A stretch of DNA of 55,114 bases. It comes from Alphaproteobacteria bacterium. Lineage in GTDB: Bacteria; Pseudomonadota; Alphaproteobacteria; Rs-D84. A program made the translations under genes and the position numbers. The stretch is taken from positions 1 to 55,114 of the forward strand of contig WRCO01000004.1 of assembly GCA_009783855.1 (NCBI GenBank), in the 5' to 3' direction. Shown here piece by piece: positions 50,777-55,114 of this stretch. Positions within the stretch are counted from its first letter, which is position 1, and the number at the start of each line of letters is the position of its first letter. Below the pieces are notes generated by a model. That model did not search any database. It was not told where the DNA came from and saw nothing but the letters and a program-made list of their open reading frames with translations.

Positions 50777-50858
50777 ATGGTGGCTTGTGGTTTGCCTGTT
50801 TTGGAAATTTTTCCAATAAATTCATCCTACCGGCCACCGGCACTAATTATCAGCCACC
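50777..50858. repeat. Heptamer palindrome, GTGGCTG type, mltG-barrel gene
   Basis: Arms GGTGGCTTGTGG and CCGGCCACCGGCACTAATTA around a loop nearly the same as that at 2158-2193 (TTTGCCTG, GGAAATTTTTCC, AATTCAT). Confidence 0.75.
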
Positions 50859-50884
50859 AAAAACGGCGCAACGCGCCGTTTTTT
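50859..50884 (-). terminator. Terminator of mltG
   Basis: ACGGCGC and GCGCCGT with A and T runs on the two sides. It overlaps the stop codon of mltG and is functional in both directions. Confidence 0.8.
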
Positions 50885-51908
50885 ATCTTCTCCCGCTTCG
50901 TATCTCCCTCCACGCTTCGTGGTTCACGCGGTGTTCCTGATACGTTCTTGAAAATATATGTCCGCCGGTTCCATCCGCGACAAAAAACAAATATTCGGTA
51001 TCCGCGGGATTAAGCACCGCCTGGATAGCGGCGCGGCCGACGTTTGCAATCGCGCCGGGCGGAAGACCGTGATTCAGATAAGTATTATACGGATGCGGCC
51101 GCTGCAGATGCGTGCGCACCAATGGCCGGCCCTGCATATCGCCAAGCCCGCCTGTCACCGCAAACACGACCGTCGGGTCCGCTTGAAGCCGCATGTTGCG
51201 GTTAAGCCGGTTAAGGAATACACCCGCAACCTTTGGCATTTCGTGTCTTTTCGGCGTTTCTTTCTGAACAATGGAGGCGAGAACTATAACCTCGTCCCAG
51301 GTTTGCAACGGCCGGGGGAACACCGCCTCGCCTCTTCTTTCAAACTGGTGCCTTATATCGGATTTGCGAAGGCGCATTAATTCGATAACCGCCGCGCGGC
51401 TTGTGCCTTTTGCAACCCTGTATGTATCGGGAAAAAGCGACCCGTTCGCGGGACACGTATTATTCGCACCAAGGCACGCAGAACCGGTAAGGTGCGGATT
51501 CCGGTCAAGTATCGCGACAATCTGTTTTACCGTAAGACCTTCGGGAATCATGACCGTCGTTGTCGCTATGTCGCCGCGCGCCATCATGCGGGCGATGCCG
51601 TAGACGCTTGTGCCCTTTGGGATATCGTACAGTCCGCGCTTTATATTTCCGGATATAAGCCGCACGGTAATTTTGAATCCGTCTTTGCTTGTAATCAATC
51701 CCTGTTCTTTAAGTCTTCGCGCGACGGACGTTACGGATGCGCCGTCTGCGATTATGAACGACACGTCTTCGCGGACCACGGACCGGAATCCGTAATGCCA
51801 CGCGCCGAACGTCACGCCGACGACAACCCAGACGGCGAATATGACAAGCCACGCGCGGTGCCCGTAAATAGAAAGTTGCATTTTTGTGTTTTGATTTTTG
51901 CTTTTCAT
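50883..51908 (-). CDS. mltG: Endolytic murein transglycosylase MltG
   Basis: 341 residues from the ATG at 51908, with AAGGTG eight bases upstream; a GTG three codons earlier is less likely. One N-terminal membrane helix (AWLVIFAVWVVVGVTFGAWH) is followed by a LysM-like part (SVTSVARRLKEQGLI) and the YceG domain with the catalytic Glu in SIVQKETPKRHEM and LQADPTVVFAVT, PYNTYLNHGLPPGAIANVG. It cuts nascent glycan strands at the inner membrane and sets their length. It follows fabF, an order seen widely (fabF-mltG). Confidence 0.95.
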   Translation of the reverse strand: MKSKNQNTKMQLSIYGHRAWLVIFAVWVVVGVTFGAWHYGFRSVVREDVSFIIADGASVTSVARRLKEQGLITSKDGFKITVRLISGNIKRGLYDIPKGTSVYGIARMMARGDIATTTVMIPEGLTVKQIVAILDRNPHLTGSACLGANNTCPANGSLFPDTYRVAKGTSRAAVIELMRLRKSDIRHQFERRGEAVFPRPLQTWDEVIVLASIVQKETPKRHEMPKVAGVFLNRLNRNMRLQADPTVVFAVTGGLGDMQGRPLVRTHLQRPHPYNTYLNHGLPPGAIANVGRAAIQAVLNPADTEYLFFVADGTGGHIFSRTYQEHRVNHEAWREIRSGRR

Positions 51909-51946
51909 GAACGGCACCTTAACAAGTTAGGAAAAGGATTACAATC

Positions 51947-51970
51947 AAAAAACGGGCGCCGCCCGTTTTT
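51947..51970 (-). terminator. Terminator after fabF
   Basis: AACGGGC and GCCCGTT around GCC, flanked by A and T runs; bidirectional. It lies between fabF and mltG, so mltG may be reached by read-through or from its own unseen promoter. Confidence 0.75.
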
Positions 51971-52037
51971 GGTGATTGGTGATTCGTGCCTGCGACCGGT
52001 GATATAATGACAAGTCACCAACCGCCAGCACAAGCCA
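51971..52037. repeat. Heptamer palindrome, GTGGTGA type, fabF-mltG
   Basis: GGTGATTGGTGATTCGTGCC and CACCAACCGCCAGCACAAGC around TATAATGAC. It lies between the fabF stop and the terminator. Confidence 0.7.
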
Positions 52038-53267
52038 CTATATCTTCTTTATAACGACGGTTGCGTTCGTGCCGCCAAACCCAAACGAATTCGACAGCGC
52101 GACGTCGACTTTGCGTTCTTTCGCCTTATTGGGAACCAAATCACAGCCCGCGGCGTCCTCTTCAACATCATGAAGATTTATTGTCGGCGGAACAATCTGG
52201 TCGCGGATGGCAAGCACGCAGAAAATGGCTTCGATGGCGCCGGCCGCGCCAAGCAGGTGCCCGGTCATGGATTTCGTCGCGGACATAGACCATCCGCCCG
52301 TGCCGAACAAAGTTTTGACCGCTTCCAATTCGCCAACGTCGCCAAGCGGCGTCGATGTTCCGTGCGCGTTTATATAGTCAACCGCGGCGGGTTCAAGCCC
52401 CGCGTCTTTTAACGCAAGCTTCATCGAACGGTATCCGCCCTCACCCCCCGGCGCCGGCGCCGTGATATGATGCGCGTCGGCCGACATTCCGAAACCAACG
52501 ACTTCGGCGTAAATTTTCGCACCGCGCGCTTTCGCATGTTCGTATTCTTCCAAGACAAGTATACCCGAACCTTCGCCCATCACGAATCCGTCGCGCGATT
52601 TGTCCCACGGGCGCATCGCGCCGGCCGGGTCGTCGTTGCGCGTCGACATCGCGCGCATCGCGGCGAATCCCGCCATGCCAAGAGGATGCACGCCCGCCTC
52701 GGCCCCGCCGCAGACCATGATATCCGCGTCGCCGTATTGTATCATGCGCGCCGAATCGCCGATGGAATGGGCGCCGGTCGCGCATGCGGTTGCGATTGCC
52801 ATGTTCGGTCCCTTGAATCCGTATTTCATGGACACATGGCCGGACGGCATGTTCGGTATGACTTTAAGCGCGAAGAACGGGCTTATGCTGCGCGCGCCTT
52901 TTGCGACAAAGTCCCTTGACGATTCGTCCATTGAAGAGCTTCCGCCGACGCCGGAGCCTATGCTTACGCCCACGCGTTCCTTGTCTATGGATTCCAAATC
53001 CAATCCGGAATCCTTAATCGCTTCGTCCGCCGCGACAAGCGCGTGAACTATGAAGCGGTCCATACGTCCCTGTTCCTTTGGACTTACAATTTCATCGGCG
53101 CTGTAATCGGCGACGCCCGCGATTTGACACGGAATGTCGGTCCATTGTTCGCCTTCTAATTTTTTGATTTTGGATTCTCCCGCCAATAATGATTTCCAGA
53201 CATTTTCAATGCCGACGCCGTTCGGCGCGACTATGCCCATTCCTGTGATTACGACTCTGCGTTTCAT
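52038..53267 (-). CDS. fabF: Beta-ketoacyl-ACP synthase II
   Basis: 409 residues of the thiolase fold. The active-site Cys is C162 in ATACATGAHS, with H302 in NAHGTSTPLGD and H337 in MTGHLLGAAGAIEA. It condenses malonyl-ACP with acyl-ACP in fatty acid elongation and adjusts the proportion of unsaturated chains with temperature. It follows acpP after about 100 bases that hold a terminator-like stem, so its level may be set below that of ACP. Confidence 0.97.
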   Translation of the reverse strand: MKRRVVITGMGIVAPNGVGIENVWKSLLAGESKIKKLEGEQWTDIPCQIAGVADYSADEIVSPKEQGRMDRFIVHALVAADEAIKDSGLDLESIDKERVGVSIGSGVGGSSSMDESSRDFVAKGARSISPFFALKVIPNMPSGHVSMKYGFKGPNMAIATACATGAHSIGDSARMIQYGDADIMVCGGAEAGVHPLGMAGFAAMRAMSTRNDDPAGAMRPWDKSRDGFVMGEGSGILVLEEYEHAKARGAKIYAEVVGFGMSADAHHITAPAPGGEGGYRSMKLALKDAGLEPAAVDYINAHGTSTPLGDVGELEAVKTLFGTGGWSMSATKSMTGHLLGAAGAIEAIFCVLAIRDQIVPPTINLHDVEEDAAGCDLVPNKAKERKVDVALSNSFGFGGTNATVVIKKI

Positions 53268-53302
53268 GATATACTCCTTTATATATATGGTGCGGTTACA
53301 TA

Positions 53303-53339
53303 AAACCCAGCCGCAAGTACAAGACCTTTGGCTGGGTTT
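53303..53339 (-). terminator. Terminator or attenuator between acpP and fabF
   Basis: AAACCCAGCC and GGCTGGGTTT, 10 base pairs, loop 17 bases, ending TTTTAT on the minus strand. Partial termination would give more ACP than FabF. Confidence 0.75.
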
Positions 53340-53369
53340 AATTCATAAATAATCTCTTTCTATCTATTA

Positions 53370-53615
53370 TTACGCAGCAACGGGTTTCGCATGCGTTTCG
53401 ATATATTTCACAGCATCGCCGACGGTCACAAGCTTACCGGCTTGTTCATCAGGGATTGTGATGCCGAACTTCGCTTCGATTTCCATAACGAATTCAACCA
53501 CGTCCAGCGAGTCTGCGCCCAAATCGTTCACGAAGGACGCGCTTTCCGTAATTTTTGCCTTTTCTATGCCTAATTTCTCAGCAATTACGTCCTGGACTTG
53601 TTCGAAAGTTGTCAT
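53370..53615 (-). CDS. acpP: Acyl carrier protein
   Basis: 81 residues from MTTFEQVQDVIAEKLGIEKA; a longer in-frame extension of 33 residues has no homology and is rejected. The phosphopantetheine site is S36 in GADSLDVVE. Acidic, four-helix. It carries growing acyl chains for FabF and lipid A synthesis. AAAGGAAAAC precedes the ATG and a good promoter lies about 100 bases upstream. fabG is not in the window; it is expected upstream but a BspA-like gene lies there instead. Confidence 0.97.
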   Translation of the reverse strand: MTTFEQVQDVIAEKLGIEKAKITESASFVNDLGADSLDVVEFVMEIEAKFGITIPDEQAGKLVTVGDAVKYIETHAKPVAA

Positions 53616-53712
53616 TTTGTTTTCCTTTGTTGCGTCAAAGCCCGTGTTCTGGCTATGAACTTTGACTGTTATTTGCTTTTTGCCGCTATGTTCACCAGAG
53701 GGCAACTTTCCC

Positions 53713-53742
53713 ATACTACAACTTTCCGGCGCACGATGTCAA
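53713..53742 (-). promoter_or_regulatory. acpP promoter
   Basis: TTGACA (53737-53742), 18-base spacer, TAGTAT (53713-53718). The predicted leader is about 90 bases. Confidence 0.65.
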
Positions 53743-53796
53743 GAAATATAACAAATCGTAACAAACGTCGATTTTTGTCAAAACACATAAGAATTA

Positions 53797-55114
53797 TTAC
53801 CGCCACGCCGCGGGGATGCTGTTGAAATTATTCAAACCCGTTGCGCCGGCAAAAGCGCCGCCGACATGGGCAGTCGTGGCGGACGGCCATCTTTGATGCA
53901 AAAGCTGTCCGTTGGTAAACTGGGCCGCCGGTCCTCGCAACCCGGCAGCGCCTCGGAACGTGCTGACAAACATACTGCTTTGAGCTGTACCAGATATCCC
54001 GTCGAACAAGCCTGTGCCTATACCAGTCAAACCGGTTGCACCATTGAATGTCCCAACAAACATATCGTTTGCCGCAGGACCTTGGATTCCGGCAAAAAGA
54101 TTGCCTGGGATTTCCCCGGTCAGGCCGGACGCACCATTGAACGTATTTGCGAACATGTTGCTCCGCGGTGGTCCCTGGATTCCAGCGAACAGGTTTTCGG
54201 GTATAGAGCCGGTCAGACCACGACACAAATTAAATGTATGAGAAAACATATCAAAAGCCGGCGGGCCTTGGATTCCAGCAAACAAATTCGGTGGTATTTG
54301 TCCTGTCAGTGCGGGTGCGCCATTGAATGTGCTCATGAACATTTGTGGTGCGGGCGGCCCTTGGATTCCAGCGAACAGGTTTTCGGGTATCGGGCCGGAC
54401 AAGATACCATTCGCATGAAATGTGCCCCTGAACATATTTGCTGCCGGTGGGCCTTGCAGTCCGGCAAACAGATTCGGTGGTATCGGGCCGGCCCAACCGT
54501 CCAACTGTTGGAATGTCCAAACAAACCGCGGGCTACCGGTATTAGTAGCGTTCAGTATGGGAAATATGCTGCCCAGGTCGCCGGCAATACCGACAATTCT
54601 GCCCCGATTCACAGAGTTTAAAAAAGATATCGCCGCCGTCATTATATCGGCATTATAACTCGTCGCCCGGCCCCTTATAGTTACGGTATACGGTCCGCCG
54701 CTGTATCTTGGCGACGCGGGCGATGTGTATGTCGTAAGCGTAGTGTTGGTCTTGTTTATAATCTGTGGCGCGGTGCCAAGACCCCAGTCTATTTCAAAAT
54801 TACCTGCGGCGGATATCTGAAAACTGAACTGCGAATTCACGGGCATATTGTTCAGTGTCACTTGGAACTTGCCGTGTACAAGCGGTTCGGTCAGGCTGTA
54901 GACCTGATTGTCCGGCATCCGGATGGTCAGCCGCCCGGGCGCGGTACCCGCGACCAGATTTCCATACCATACGTCGTTTTCCGGCATACGTACCGCAAGC
55001 GCCGGCGAACTTCTCTTATCCGAGGTCAATGGAACCGATTGGTTGCCTATATGCAAAGTCCGCGCCATACCCGTAGGGGCAAATATCATTTGCCCCAAAA
55101 GTATCAATCCCAGA
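53797..55114 (-). CDS. BspA-like secreted repeat protein, paralogue (5' end outside window)
   Basis: At least 438 residues; the frame is open to the last base of the window, and LILLGQMIFAPTGMA looks like the end of a signal peptide, so little is missing. The order is the same as in the 554-residue protein at 17515: an N-terminal part, a PKD-like part (FSFQISAAGNFEIDWGLGTA), then six tandem repeats of about 30 residues (IPENLFAGIQGPP-x3-MF-x2-TF-x4-LTG), and the same closing motif GATGL-x2-F-x6-WR. The near-uniform repeats suggest recent expansion. Probably a surface-binding protein. It ends upstream of the acpP promoter. Confidence 0.75.
   Translation of the reverse strand, partial: LGLILLGQMIFAPTGMARTLHIGNQSVPLTSDKRSSPALAVRMPENDVWYGNLVAGTAPGRLTIRMPDNQVYSLTEPLVHGKFQVTLNNMPVNSQFSFQISAAGNFEIDWGLGTAPQIINKTNTTLTTYTSPASPRYSGGPYTVTIRGRATSYNADIMTAAISFLNSVNRGRIVGIAGDLGSIFPILNATNTGSPRFVWTFQQLDGWAGPIPPNLFAGLQGPPAANMFRGTFHANGILSGPIPENLFAGIQGPPAPQMFMSTFNGAPALTGQIPPNLFAGIQGPPAFDMFSHTFNLCRGLTGSIPENLFAGIQGPPRSNMFANTFNGASGLTGEIPGNLFAGIQGPAANDMFVGTFNGATGLTGIGTGLFDGISGTAQSSMFVSTFRGAAGLRGPAAQFTNGQLLHQRWPSATTAHVGGAFAGATGLNNFNSIPAAWR

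Noticed and set aside
53370-53714. ACP with a 33-residue N-terminal extension
   Set aside because: ACP is about 80 residues and begins at the internal ATG with AAAGGAAAAC upstream.

Overview
The window looks like a chromosomal segment of an uncultured, probably host-associated alphaproteobacterium. The evidence is a CcrM-type GANTC methyltransferase, the gene order rpsL-rpsG-fusA-tuf followed by the S10, spc and alpha ribosomal clusters (no rpsD before rpoA and no adk after secY), Gram-negative envelope genes (outer-membrane barrel, autotransporter, PpiD-like chaperone, MltG), and the standard code with TGA as stop. The exact taxon cannot be fixed from sequence alone.

Layout. 1-11.7 kb is a housekeeping stretch: the end of an alpha/beta hydrolase, an MsbA-like ABC exporter, ccrM, nrdR, a Slt-type lytic transglycosylase, rnhB-pgk-ftsY, a family 2 glycosyltransferase and clpP-clpX. 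11.7-30.3 kb is rich in secreted proteins. It holds four Cys-motif proteins and a small Cys-rich one, a BspA-like repeat protein, and a large ankyrin/subtilase-like autotransporter whose catalytic triad appears lost. These are interleaved with ppiD, tpiA-grpE, a phosphotransferase-like kinase and a two-helix membrane protein. 30.4-49.8 kb is one long minus-strand str-S10-spc-alpha supercluster of 30 genes (28 standard genes and two unrecognised small ones). It has a good promoter upstream of rpsL, a second one upstream of rpsM, and a terminator-like palindrome after rplQ. 50-55 kb holds an outer-membrane barrel gene, mltG, fabF, acpP and a second BspA-like protein cut by the window end.

The most unusual signal is a family of short palindromes built from degenerate tandem heptanucleotides. 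Three sorts are prominent: GTGGCTG-like, GGCACTA-like and CTCTATG-like. They fill more than a dozen gaps between genes, mostly inside the ribosomal supercluster. There they abut or supply stop codons and end in a conserved AAGTGAG-like stretch just before the next start codon. Two copies share 58 identical bases. Two other copies carry the start codon and the hydrophobic core of the signal peptide of two unrelated secreted proteins. Single arrays lie in frame inside rnhB, ftsY (twice) and a membrane protein gene (twice). The picture is of small mobile or self-amplifying palindromes tolerated, and partly used, as intercistronic and coding material. It resembles in spirit the cyanobacterial STRR heptamers and the Rickettsia palindromic elements, with different sequences.

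Other points: several promoters place their -10 box 6-7 bases before the ATG, which predicts leaderless mRNAs; a GANTC site overlaps the -10 box of the outer-membrane barrel gene; S12 carries Arg at position 88; and a C11 tract lies in a surface-protein gene. There is no gene-free gap over 300 bases, and I saw no tRNA, rRNA, CRISPR array, insertion sequence or phage gene.
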